From DUMC01 sp035362115 (GTDB lineage Bacteria > Bacillota > Clostridia > Acetivibrionales > DUMC01): 7,965 bases of DNA. Both the position numbers and the translations under genes were made by a program. The first letter of the stretch is position 1. The number at the start of each line of letters is the position of its first letter. The stretch covers positions 1 to 7,965 of the forward strand of contig DAOSDD010000208.1 in NCBI GenBank assembly GCA_035362115.1. Reading direction: 5' to 3'. Positions 1 through 6,288 of this stretch are shown here, in pieces. The notes under the pieces were generated by a model that was given only the letters and a program-made list of their open reading frames with translations, was not told the DNA's origin and made no database searches.

Positions 1-1
1 A

Positions 2-499
2 CAGCCTTTTGAACTAATTGGTCAATTAAAAAGTAAAGGTGTTAAACTGGCTATTGATGTAGAAGCTGATTCATTTATAGATCGAAATGATGCAGAAGCA
101 TATATTGCATTGACAGACGTTTTGTTTTTGAACCAAAGAGCCTTCGACAAATATTGTGGAGCACAGCATTATGCAGAGACACTTGAAGATTTACTTTCCG
201 TTGGGCCACGCATCGTTGTAGTAACAAGGGGTGCTGACGGTTGTTTAGTGAAAACCTCAAAGCAGGAATTCACTTCTCCGGCCTATGATGTAAAAGTGAT
301 AGATACAACAGGTGCAGGGGACACCTTTAATAGTACATTTCTCTATGGAATACTATCCGGGTGGGATGAATGCAAGTCAGCACAATTTGCTAATGGAGCA
401 GCAGCTTTAGCTATTGCTGAAATCGGACCTCGTGGAGGTGTGCGACCAATAGTAGAAATAGAAGATTTTATCAGAAAAAACACTTTGTCGAAGGAGTAG
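2..499 (+). CDS. PfkB-family carbohydrate kinase, 3' part (5' end outside window)
   Basis: This is the C-terminal 165 codons of a ribokinase/PfkB-type kinase, a cytoplasmic enzyme that phosphorylates a sugar or nucleoside with ATP. The frame is open from base 2 with no stop, so the gene begins upstream of the window; full members are about 300 residues. The family's second signature is clear: DTTGAGDTF at 302-328, where the Asp coded at 320-322 is the catalytic base and the preceding Gly-Ala-Gly forms the anion hole. Upstream, the segment reading VVVTRGADGCLV (about 215-250) is the usual strand and turn before the ATP site. The gene ends 14 nt before the transporter ATPase, whose ribosome site lies in the gap, so it belongs to the same operon and probably phosphorylates the imported substrate. 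Sugar specificity cannot be read, because the N-terminal substrate half is mostly missing. Family call sure; substrate unknown. Confidence 0.93.
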   Translation, partial: QPFELIGQLKSKGVKLAIDVEADSFIDRNDAEAYIALTDVLFLNQRAFDKYCGAQHYAETLEDLLSVGPRIVVVTRGADGCLVKTSKQEFTSPAYDVKVIDTTGAGDTFNSTFLYGILSGWDECKSAQFANGAAALAIAEIGPRGGVRPIVEIEDFIRKNTLSKE

Positions 500-513
500 A
501 AAAGGAGGAGACC

Positions 514-2025
514 ATGCAACTTGAAGCAATTTTATCAGTTAAAGATATTGAAAAGTCATTTCCGGGTAATCAGGTGCTGAAAAAAGTTAGCATGTCTGTT
601 CTACCTGGTGAAGTGATGGGGCTGGTCGGAGAAAATGGGGCAGGTAAGTCAACATTGATGAAAATTATTACTGGTGTTTATTCTTTTGATGCTGGTGAGA
701 TTATGTTTGAAGGGCGCAGTGTTTCATTTGATAATCCAAAGGAAGCCCTAAAGCAGGGGATTGCAATTATTCATCAGGAATTCAATCTATTTCAAAATTT
801 ATCAGTAGCAGAAAACATTTTTCTTGACCGTAGCGAATATCTTGGGAAATTAGGAAAAGTACAATGGAAAAAAATGGAGAAAGAAGCCCAGGCAGTTCTA
901 GGGGAATTAGGAGCGAATTTTGATGTAGATACTCTTGTGTCAGATATCGGTGTAAGAGAACAGCAGTTGGTTGAGATTGCAAAGGCTGTTTCCTCTAACT
1001 CAAAGGTTATTATAATGGACGAGCCTTCAGCTGCACTACCTCAAAATGAGGTTGGTCATTTATTTGATGTTATCAATATATTAAAGAGCAGAGGTTGCGC
1101 GATAATTTATGTTTCTCACCGAATGAAAGAAATTGAAGAGATTTGTGATCGTGTAACAGTATTAAGAAATGGTGTTAATGTCGGAACATTGGTCATGGCA
1201 AAAAGCAATATTCAAGATATTGTAACCATGATGTGTGGACGTGAAATAGGGGAGTATTATCCTCATACCCTTCATGTAGCAGGAAACACAGCACTTAAAG
1301 TATCTGATCTAACAACAGATTTTTTAAAATATATTTCTTTTGAAATTAAAGAACAGGAAATAATAGGACTTTATGGACTTGCCGGTTCTGGTTCTACTGA
1401 ACTGGCTGAAAGTCTCTTTGGGCTTTCAAAGATAGATAATGGGGAGATAGAAACTAGTGCCGGAAAGGCCGTGAAAGGCAAATATAATCCTAAAAAAGCA
1501 ATGGAACTTGGTTTCTCTTATGTTCCCCCTGATCGTCATCGTGAAGGAATCGTTAAAGAACTTTCCATCGAGAAAAACCTAATTCTTGCTCAGATGTCTG
1601 CCTACACTAAGTTAGGATTTATGAGCCGGAAAAAAATTGAAGAATCTTCTAAGAGTTATATTAAACAGCTAAATATTAGGACAACTTCCAGTAAACAATA
1701 CCTGTTAAACCTTTCCGGAGGAAACCAGCAAAAAGTTGTTCTAGCTCGCTGGCTTGATGTGGGACCACGAATATTGATTCTTAATGAGCCTACCCGAGGT
1801 GTAGATATTGGTGCCAAGGTAGAAATTTACACGTTAATTGATAAATTAGCAAAATCCGGGTTGGCCATATTGCTCATTTCTTCAGAAATTCCAGAGGTAC
1901 TGGGTATGTGTGATCGTATCTTGGTAATGAACAAAGGGGCTATTAGTGGAGAGTATGAGAATAAAGGGTTGGAACAGGAAACACTTCTTAGCGCAGCGTC
2001 AGGTACAAAGGAGGGGAGGTTGTGA
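514..2025 (+). CDS. Sugar-type ABC transporter ATPase with two nucleotide-binding domains (RbsA/MglA/LsrA-like)
   Basis: Cytoplasmic energising subunit of a CUT2-class importer; 503 aa is the normal length for RbsA-type tandem ATPases. Domain 1 has Walker A GENGAGKST (39-47), Q-loop HQE (87-89), Walker B ending MDEP (D169, E170) and switch H202. Domain 2 has a degenerate Walker A, GLAGSGST (288-295), with Ser in place of the usual Lys (Arg is common in this family), a canonical signature LSGGNQQ (400-406), and Walker B ILILNEP with Asn424 where Asp is normal. The signature of domain 1 reads IGVREQQ near 145-151 instead of the usual LSxGxQQ. All the deviations fall in the same composite ATP site. 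ATG 514 follows AGGAGG (503-508) at 5 nt. The stop TGA (2023-2025) shares its last A with the permease ATG. The family is certain; the transported substrate is not shown by this subunit. Confidence 0.97.
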   Translation: MQLEAILSVKDIEKSFPGNQVLKKVSMSVLPGEVMGLVGENGAGKSTLMKIITGVYSFDAGEIMFEGRSVSFDNPKEALKQGIAIIHQEFNLFQNLSVAENIFLDRSEYLGKLGKVQWKKMEKEAQAVLGELGANFDVDTLVSDIGVREQQLVEIAKAVSSNSKVIIMDEPSAALPQNEVGHLFDVINILKSRGCAIIYVSHRMKEIEEICDRVTVLRNGVNVGTLVMAKSNIQDIVTMMCGREIGEYYPHTLHVAGNTALKVSDLTTDFLKYISFEIKEQEIIGLYGLAGSGSTELAESLFGLSKIDNGEIETSAGKAVKGKYNPKKAMELGFSYVPPDRHREGIVKELSIEKNLILAQMSAYTKLGFMSRKKIEESSKSYIKQLNIRTTSSKQYLLNLSGGNQQKVVLARWLDVGPRILILNEPTRGVDIGAKVEIYTLIDKLAKSGLAILLISSEIPEVLGMCDRILVMNKGAISGEYENKGLEQETLLSAASGTKEGRL

Positions 2026-2990
2026 TGAAAAATAAAGTAAAAAAACTTTTAGCATCTCATGAGTTTATTGTGGCTGCCTTTGTTTTTATTGTTTACATTG
2101 CTTTTTCAGTTATATCGGGAAACTTTGCTAAAGTTGATAATATAAAGTTGATATTGTCTCAGGTTGCTATTAACGGTATATGTGCAATAGGTGTTTCTAT
2201 GGTTGTGTTTCTAGGCGGCATAGATCTTTCATCGGGTTCAATTCTTGCCCTATGCGCTGCAAGCTCAGGTATGTTTATAAATGCTGGAATGCCGCTATAT
2301 TTAACAATACTGATAAGCATGGGAATAGGAGCATTATGTGGATTGTTAAATGGTTTCTTGGTAGCACGATTTCGTATTCCTCCAATCATTGCAACTCTTG
2401 CTTCTATGAATGTTATCCGAGGTGTTGCCATTATCATTACAGGTGGAGACTGGATTACCGGTTTTCCTGATTCTTTTAAAGTAATTGGACAGGGAAGAGT
2501 GCTTGGACTACCTATACCGTTCATCATTTTTATTGTCATTACAATTCTGTCATCGTTGATGTTAAGATATCTAAATATTGGACGTAAAATTTATGCAGTC
2601 GGTGGAAATGCTAGTGCTGCTGAACTGGCAGGTTTCAACATAGTGGGTATAAAATTGTTTGCCTATATATTGTGTGGTATTATGATTGGTCTTGCCGGAA
2701 CTGTTTATGCGTCCATGGTTGGAACTATTAGTGCTTCAACAACTGGTGGATCTCTAGGGTTTCAGGTACTTGCAGCTGCTCTTATAGGTGGACTGAGTAT
2801 TAACGGCGGTAAGGGTACTACAGTAGGCACATGCTTTGGTGTAATTTTACTGGGAATTATGAGAAATGGATTGATTCTTTCGAAAGTATCTGAATATTGG
2901 ATTGATGCTGTTACCGGAACAGTTATTTTGATTGCATTGGTAATAAATGCACTGCAAGTTATTCATAGGCAAAGGAGGATATCGATATGA
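2025..2990 (+). CDS. CUT2-class ABC transporter permease 1 (RbsC/LsrC-like)
   Basis: Integral membrane subunit (321 aa) forming half of the translocation channel. It is hydrophobic throughout, with about eight to ten membrane segments, and carries two BPD_transp_2 family hallmarks: GGIDLSSGS from residue 64 and the C-terminal block GGLSINGGKGTTVG from residue 255, followed by IMRNGL. The start is placed at ATG 2025, which overlaps the ATPase stop as TGATG; a purine-rich AAGGAGGGGAGG (2008-2019) lies just upstream. A GTG at 2022 would add one residue and is equally possible. The 3' end overlaps the next permease as ATGA. Two distinct permease genes in a row suggest a heterodimeric channel, as in Lsr and rhamnose importers, rather than the RbsC homodimer. 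The family is certain; heterodimer formation is inferred from gene order. Confidence 0.95.
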   Translation: MKNKVKKLLASHEFIVAAFVFIVYIAFSVISGNFAKVDNIKLILSQVAINGICAIGVSMVVFLGGIDLSSGSILALCAASSGMFINAGMPLYLTILISMGIGALCGLLNGFLVARFRIPPIIATLASMNVIRGVAIIITGGDWITGFPDSFKVIGQGRVLGLPIPFIIFIVITILSSLMLRYLNIGRKIYAVGGNASAAELAGFNIVGIKLFAYILCGIMIGLAGTVYASMVGTISASTTGGSLGFQVLAAALIGGLSINGGKGTTVGTCFGVILLGIMRNGLILSKVSEYWIDAVTGTVILIALVINALQVIHRQRRISI

Positions 2991-3937
2991 ATACTAAACT
3001 TAGAAAGTTAAATAACGTACCTGAGTCACGCAGTATTATACTGCTTTTAGGATTGCTAATTATTATGATTACCTACTTTGCTTTTATATCTAAGTTTTTC
3101 CTAACCAAAAATAATATTATTAACATAATGCGTCAGACTGCAGAAATGGGTATTATTACTATACCTACAGCCATTCTTATTATTTCAGGTGGCATCGATA
3201 TGTCTCTTGGCTCGACAGTGGGATTTTGTGCCATATCACTTGGTTTAATGCTTAAAGCTGGTATACCAATTTCATTAGCAGTATTTTTAACTATTCTTAT
3301 TGGCGCTATGATTGGTATTTTTAACGGCTTTTTTGTAGCAAAGCTCAAAATTCCGGGCATTGTATCTACTATCGGCACTATGGTTTTAATACGTGGATTG
3401 TGCTACATCGTTAATAAGGGCAATCCTGTAAATGGCTTCTCTAAAGGGTTTATTGCACTGGGAAATAAAACAGTAATTAATATTCCAATTTCATTTTTTG
3501 TTCTTATTTTATTATATGTAGCAGCAGCAATAATAATGAAAAAATCCAGCTTTGGTGTGTATACCTATGCGTTAGGTAATAATGAAAAAACAACACGTTA
3601 TTGTGGTATCAATACAGATAACTTTAAATGGATATTATATATTATTAATGGTGTGGTGATTAGTATCGCAAGTGTGTTTTTACTTGCAAGACTTGGCAGT
3701 GCAGAGGCAACACTTGGCCAAAACTATGACTTGGATGTGCTCGCTTCAGTGCTTATAGGGGGCATAAGTATATTAGGTGGTAAAGGTAATATAATTGGTG
3801 CATTTTTAGGATTAATTGTAATCGGTGTTTTAAGAAATGGACTAAATATAATCGGCTTATCGGTGCTCTATCAATCGATTATTCTAGGAGTGCTGTTAAT
3901 TCTTACTGCAGCTAAATGGAAAAACATTAAAAATTAA
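2987..3937 (+). CDS. CUT2-class ABC transporter permease 2 (RbsC/LsrD-like)
   Basis: Second membrane subunit (316 aa), related to but clearly different from the preceding permease. It has the same hallmarks at equivalent places: SGGIDMSLGS around residues 67-76 and IGGISILGGKGNIIG around 257-271, followed by VLRNGLNI. A charged N-terminal stretch of about 17 residues precedes the first membrane segment. ATG 2987 overlaps the upstream TGA by four bases (ATGA) and follows AAAGGAGG (2971-2978) with 8 nt spacing, so translation is probably coupled. It most likely pairs with permease 1 and the tandem ATPase. After its stop comes the first sizeable gap in the operon, 156 nt to the binding-protein start. 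No substrate can be inferred from the permease alone. Confidence 0.95.
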   Translation: MNTKLRKLNNVPESRSIILLLGLLIIMITYFAFISKFFLTKNNIINIMRQTAEMGIITIPTAILIISGGIDMSLGSTVGFCAISLGLMLKAGIPISLAVFLTILIGAMIGIFNGFFVAKLKIPGIVSTIGTMVLIRGLCYIVNKGNPVNGFSKGFIALGNKTVINIPISFFVLILLYVAAAIIMKKSSFGVYTYALGNNEKTTRYCGINTDNFKWILYIINGVVISIASVFLLARLGSAEATLGQNYDLDVLASVLIGGISILGGKGNIIGAFLGLIVIGVLRNGLNIIGLSVLYQSIILGVLLILTAAKWKNIKN

Positions 3938-3950
3938 ATTGTTGGTTAAA

Positions 3951-3978
3951 TTTACATTAATATTATGATTTTTATAAA
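3951..3978 (+). promoter_or_regulatory. Possible sigma-A-type promoter ahead of the binding-protein gene
   Basis: TTTACA (3951-3956) and TATAAA (3973-3978) are separated by 16 nt, each one base off consensus. The position, in the gap between permease 2 and the binding-protein gene, would allow extra transcription of the binding protein, which such systems often need in excess. The gap is so AT-rich that a match of this quality could arise by chance. Confidence 0.35.
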
Positions 3979-4003
3979 GTGAATTCTCTAACTAATATTC
4001 TTG

Positions 4004-4048
4004 GGAATCTATTAATTTGGAATCAATTAATTTGGAATCTATTAGTTA
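4004..4048 (+). repeat. Three tandem copies of a 15-bp AT-rich unit
   Basis: Units GGAATCTATTAATTT (4004-4018), GGAATCAATTAATTT (4019-4033) and GGAATCTATTAGTTA (4034-4048) follow each other without gaps. Units 1 and 2 differ at one base; unit 3 differs from unit 1 at two bases. The array ends about 45 nt before the binding-protein start and its last unit forms the left arm of the hairpins described next. It may be a protein-binding array or a simple slippage product. Confidence 0.85.
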
Positions 4049-4080
4049 AAAATTAATAATAGATTAAAAAAATTAACTAA
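4037..4080 (+). promoter_or_regulatory. Two overlapping, mutually exclusive inverted repeats in the binding-protein leader
   Basis: AATCTATTA (4037-4045) pairs perfectly with TAATAGATT (4057-4065), loop 11 nt. TTAGTTAA (4042-4049) pairs perfectly with TTAACTAA (4073-4080), loop 23 nt. The left arms share 4042-4045, so only one hairpin can form at a time. The second ends directly against the ribosome site GGGGG (4081-4085). The stems are almost all A-T and no T-tract follows, so an intrinsic terminator is unlikely. An mRNA-stabilising or processing hairpin, or a weak translational switch, would fit. The pairing is seen; the role is inferred. Confidence 0.5.
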
Positions 4081-4093
4081 GGGGGAAATGAAA

Positions 4094-5149
4094 ATGAAAA
4101 AAGCAGTAAAACTTATCGGCGCAATACTCTGTATAGCTATTCTTTTCGCAGCATGCAGCAGTGGTAAGACAACAACCGGTACAGAAAATACGGACACAAC
4201 AAATTCCAGCACAAAGGGTAATAAAGATGATAGTAAAAAGGAACTGTACTTTATCAACCCGAAATCAATTGGATATGCTTACTGGGAATTTGCAAAAAAA
4301 GGTGCAGAACAAGCAGGTACTGACGTAGGAGTAGAAGTTGTATTCAATGGTCATACTGATATTGATTCTGCTAAACAAATTAACATGATTGAAGATATGC
4401 TTACTCGCGGGGCAACAGGTATTGCAGTAGCTCCAAACGATGCACAGGCGGTTGCGTCTCTATTCTCCCGTGCTCGTTCCCAAGGTGTTAATGTTGTTAC
4501 CTTTGATTCCGACGCACCCGATACTGAAAGACAGTATTACGTTGGACCGGATACAGATAAGGCAATGGCTGAGAAGCTAATAGACATTATTGCAGAAGAT
4601 ATTGGCGGTAAAGGCGAAATCGCATTTATGGTAGCTGGTCTTGGTGCTGAAAATCAGATTGCAAAAATGAAAGCAGCAAAAGCAAAGCTGGAAGCAGAGT
4701 ATCCCGACATTAAATTAGTTGCAACTGTTTCCAGTAATGATGAAATGCAGGTTTCATTAACCAATGCCCAGAATTTGATTAAGACTTATCCTAATCTTAA
4801 GGGCATCGTGGGATTTGCAGGCGGAGAAGCTCCATCGGCTGCAGAGGCTGTTGAACAAGCTGTTAAAGCTGGAGAGCTTAAGGGGGGTCAAATTAGTATC
4901 ACTGGTATTGGCTGGCCTAATATGTGCCGTAATTATATCAAAAATGGTACCATAAACAAAACCCTGGCATGGCAGTCTGAACAGCTGGGCTACGCAAGTG
5001 TATTTATTTTAAAATCCTTGGCAAAAGGCACAGATATCAAAGGTGAAATGAAGATGCCTAATGGTAAAACAATTAAGATTGATGGTACCAATGTTTTTAC
5101 GGGACTTCTAGAAATATCTAAAGATAATGTTGATGATTACAATTTCTAA
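4094..5149 (+). CDS. Sugar-type ABC transporter substrate-binding lipoprotein (Peripla_BP_4; LsrB/RhaS-like)
   Basis: Surface-anchored binding protein (351 aa) that captures the substrate for the two-permease importer. A basic, hydrophobic signal peptide ends in LFAAC, with Cys21 as the predicted lipidated residue, and a Ser/Thr/Asn/Lys-rich linker (about 22-50) follows, typical of Gram-positive lipoproteins. The mature part is a type I periplasmic-binding fold: YWEFAKKGAEQA, then TFDSDAP (D138, D140), YYVGPDTD (148-155), and near the C-terminus GWPNMCRNYIKNGT with a Trp soon after, a pattern seen in LsrB and RhaS relatives. ATG 4094 is preferred because GGGGG (4081-4085) lies 8 nt upstream; ATG 4088, two residues longer, would leave only 2 nt. 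It is the fifth gene of the operon, following the permeases. Class sure; ligand unknown. Confidence 0.95.
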   Translation: MKKAVKLIGAILCIAILFAACSSGKTTTGTENTDTTNSSTKGNKDDSKKELYFINPKSIGYAYWEFAKKGAEQAGTDVGVEVVFNGHTDIDSAKQINMIEDMLTRGATGIAVAPNDAQAVASLFSRARSQGVNVVTFDSDAPDTERQYYVGPDTDKAMAEKLIDIIAEDIGGKGEIAFMVAGLGAENQIAKMKAAKAKLEAEYPDIKLVATVSSNDEMQVSLTNAQNLIKTYPNLKGIVGFAGGEAPSAAEAVEQAVKAGELKGGQISITGIGWPNMCRNYIKNGTINKTLAWQSEQLGYASVFILKSLAKGTDIKGEMKMPNGKTIKIDGTNVFTGLLEISKDNVDDYNF

Positions 5150-5165
5150 AAGGTAGAGTGATGTA

Positions 5166-5639
5166 ATGAAGATGAAAGTAGTTCCTATACAAGAAATAGA
5201 CATTAGGAAATATGGGCGGTTCTATTATTTGGATTGTGCCGCAAAGCGTGGTGATGGTTGGGAATCTACCATCTCATCTGAAGAGATTATGAACTCACCT
5301 TGCCATATTGGTTTGGTGCGTTCGCAAAGTATTCCTATTTCCATTTCTAGTCTTGAACGTCACATTACCACTAAAGAAGTAATGATTACAACTACTACAG
5401 AAGTGGTAGTAGCATTGGCAACAACAGATGTGGATGATTCGACTGTTGCGCCTCATATAAATCAAGTGGAATGTATATCATTACCTGCAGGAAGTATTTT
5501 AATTATCAATGAAAGAATATGGCATTCCGCTTGCTATGGATTAACTGAAAATGCTCTTTATTATTTTATCTATTCCAAAACAGATGAACCTGTGATATGG
5601 ACTAAAATAAAGGGTGGAGTTTGCGAAATTACAGTCTAG
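5166..5639 (+). CDS. Small cupin-type protein resembling ureidoglycolate lyase (AllA family)
   Basis: A 157-aa cytoplasmic protein with no signal peptide or membrane segment. Its length and pattern resemble AllA-type ureidoglycolate lyases: an opening MKMKVVPIQ followed by a KYG turn, the motif SLERHITTKE (62-71; E64, R65, H66) leading into a beta strand EVVVALATTD, then a PAGS turn and RIWHSACYGL (117-126; W119, H120), which matches the family's late W-H segment. It starts 16 nt after the binding-protein stop, so it is probably co-transcribed. The upstream AAAAGG (5148-5153) is a weak, rather distant ribosome site; ATG 5172 is an alternative start. No other ureide or purine catabolism gene is visible, and a sugar transporter with a PfkB kinase is an odd partner for AllA. 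It could instead be a lyase, isomerase or mutarotase-like enzyme acting on the imported compound. The assignment rests on recalled motifs only. Confidence 0.6.
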   Translation: MKMKVVPIQEIDIRKYGRFYYLDCAAKRGDGWESTISSEEIMNSPCHIGLVRSQSIPISISSLERHITTKEVMITTTTEVVVALATTDVDDSTVAPHINQVECISLPAGSILIINERIWHSACYGLTENALYYFIYSKTDEPVIWTKIKGGVCEITV

Positions 5640-5650
5640 CAATGCATTAA

Positions 5651-5794
5651 AATATATTAACTAGGGCTTATGAAACTGCAGACGCAGGTGATGAGTCAGG
5701 CCAGAGGATGTACTTCAGTGTATTGTATGGAGATATCTTGGCAAAGCTCAGGGTAAAAGGTGTTTCGTCGGAAGTAATATTTGACATCTTATAG
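5651..5794 (+). pseudogene. Possible 3' remnant of an unidentified gene
   Basis: An open stretch runs from just after a TAA at 5648-5650 to a TAG at 5792-5794. From about 5666 it codes for plausible-looking protein: AYETADAGDESGQRMYFSVL followed by a segment ending EVIFDIL, amphipathic and helical in appearance. No ribosome site or good start codon introduces it; the only in-frame ATG (5708) would leave 28 residues. The base composition is less AT-rich than either flank. It reads like the tail of a larger gene whose front was lost before the terminator at 5826. I do not recognise the family. It could also be a chance open frame. Confidence 0.3.
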
Positions 5795-5825
5795 TAGATT
5801 AAACAATAGAAATATAAAAAGAATT

Positions 5826-5871
5826 TGACCGCTGAATTGGGAGAAATAACTCCAGATTGGCGGTCATTTTT
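5826..5871 (+). terminator. Intrinsic terminator
   Basis: TGACCGC (5826-5832) pairs perfectly with GCGGTCA (5860-5866). The stem continues inward to 5841/5851 through G-T wobbles and GG/CC pairs with one A-A mismatch, leaving a 9-nt loop. TTTTT follows at 5867-5871. An A-rich stretch precedes the stem, so on the other strand it also has a T-rich tail and may work both ways. It sits 186 nt after the cupin stop and before the next promoter, so it probably ends the transporter operon. Confidence 0.85.
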
Positions 5872-5898
5872 GTAAGTTGTACGAAGCAATTGCGGACT

Positions 5899-5917
5899 TT
5901 TACTAAATCATAGTAAA
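5899..5917. promoter_or_regulatory. 19-bp perfect dyad, candidate operator
   Basis: TTTACTAAATCATAGTAAA has 7-bp arms (TTTACTA/TAGTAAA) around a 5-nt centre. It lies about 15 bp upstream of the likely -35 of the BlaI-type gene. BlaI/MecI/CopY repressors bind short dyads with TAC...GTA arms, so autoregulation is plausible, but neither arm holds the classical TACA/TGTA core. Confidence 0.45.
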
Positions 5918-5931
5918 TTATAATTGGCATT

Positions 5932-5958
5932 TTGATCTATGCGGTATAAACTTATAAT
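5932..5958 (+). promoter_or_regulatory. Probable promoter of the BlaI-type gene
   Basis: A perfect -10 box TATAAT (5953-5958) is preceded by TTGATC (5932-5937) at a short 15-nt spacing. Transcription would begin about 5965, inside the dyad at 5963-5981, leaving a leader of about 30 nt. The -10 is convincing and the -35 weak. TTGGCA (5924-5929) with TATAAA (5945-5950), also 15 nt apart, is an alternative. Confidence 0.5.
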
Positions 5959-5962
5959 ACAA

Positions 5963-5981
5963 GGTCGATATTTCATAGACC
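5963..5981. promoter_or_regulatory. Imperfect 19-bp dyad between the -10 box and ribosome site
   Basis: GGTCGATATTTCATAGACC has arms GGTCnAT/ATnGACC with one mismatch per arm. It lies where transcription should start and just before AAGGAGG (5982-5988), a good place for a repressor. It shares TCATAG with the dyad at 5899-5917; the two centres are 64 bp apart. It may be an operator or a small leader hairpin. Confidence 0.4.
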
Positions 5982-5994
5982 AAGGAGGTTTATA

Positions 5995-6288
5995 ATGAAA
6001 GATTACAAACTTACAGAAAGTGAAGAAAAGTTTGCAGAGTTAATTTGGCAGAACGAGCCGATTGGTTTTGGTGATCTTGTGAAGATATGTGAAAAAGAAA
6101 TGAATTGTAAAAAGTCAACAACATATACAGTACTGAAAAAGTTATGCGAAAAGGGCATTTTCCAAAATGAAAATACTGTGGTTTCATCTCTAATTACAAA
6201 GGATGAATATTACGCTAAGCAAAGTATACGGTTTGTTGAGGATACCTTTGGTGGGTCTTTGCCTAAATTTTTAACAGTCATCTCCTAA
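5995..6288 (+). CDS. BlaI/MecI/CopY-family winged-helix repressor, C-terminally shortened
   Basis: A 97-aa protein whose first 90 or so residues match the BlaI/MecI (Penicillinase_R) family well. The sequence KLTESEEKFAELIWQNEPIG starts the first helix, and SxTTYTVLKKLCEKG (from Ser41) is the family's recognition-helix region. FVEDTFGGSLPKFLTV then leads into the dimerisation part. Relatives usually run to about 120-130 residues, ending in a charged helix that completes the dimer; here TAA (6286-6288) cuts it off. ATG 5995 follows AAGGAGG (5982-5988) at 6 nt. Family members repress their own operon, and many are inactivated by a neighbouring BlaR1/M56 sensor protease, but none follows here. 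Whether the short form still dimerises is open; it may be a decaying gene. Family call sure, function doubtful. Confidence 0.85.
   Translation: MKDYKLTESEEKFAELIWQNEPIGFGDLVKICEKEMNCKKSTTYTVLKKLCEKGIFQNENTVVSSLITKDEYYAKQSIRFVEDTFGGSLPKFLTVIS

Noticed and set aside
2159..2539. Long open frame on the - strand inside permease 1, and one on the + strand in another frame (2180-2470)
   Set aside because: Both lie wholly within a clear permease gene, lack ribosome sites, and read as low-sense Met/Ile/Pro- or Cys/Tyr-rich sequence; shadows of the real gene.
4004..4048. CRISPR-like array
   Set aside because: The 15-bp units are directly adjacent with no unique spacers and number only three.
4037..4080. 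Intrinsic terminator between permease 2 and the binding-protein gene
   Set aside because: The stems are nearly all A-T and neither is followed by a T-tract; an A-run follows the first.
514..5149. A true AI-2 (lsr) uptake operon
   Set aside because: Gene order fits, but the kinase is of the PfkB family, there is no LsrF/LsrG-like pair, and the AI-2 contact residues seem absent from the binding protein.
5668..5889. 73-codon open frame on the - strand across the terminator
   Set aside because: It runs straight through the terminator hairpin, has no ribosome site, and shows no recognisable motif.
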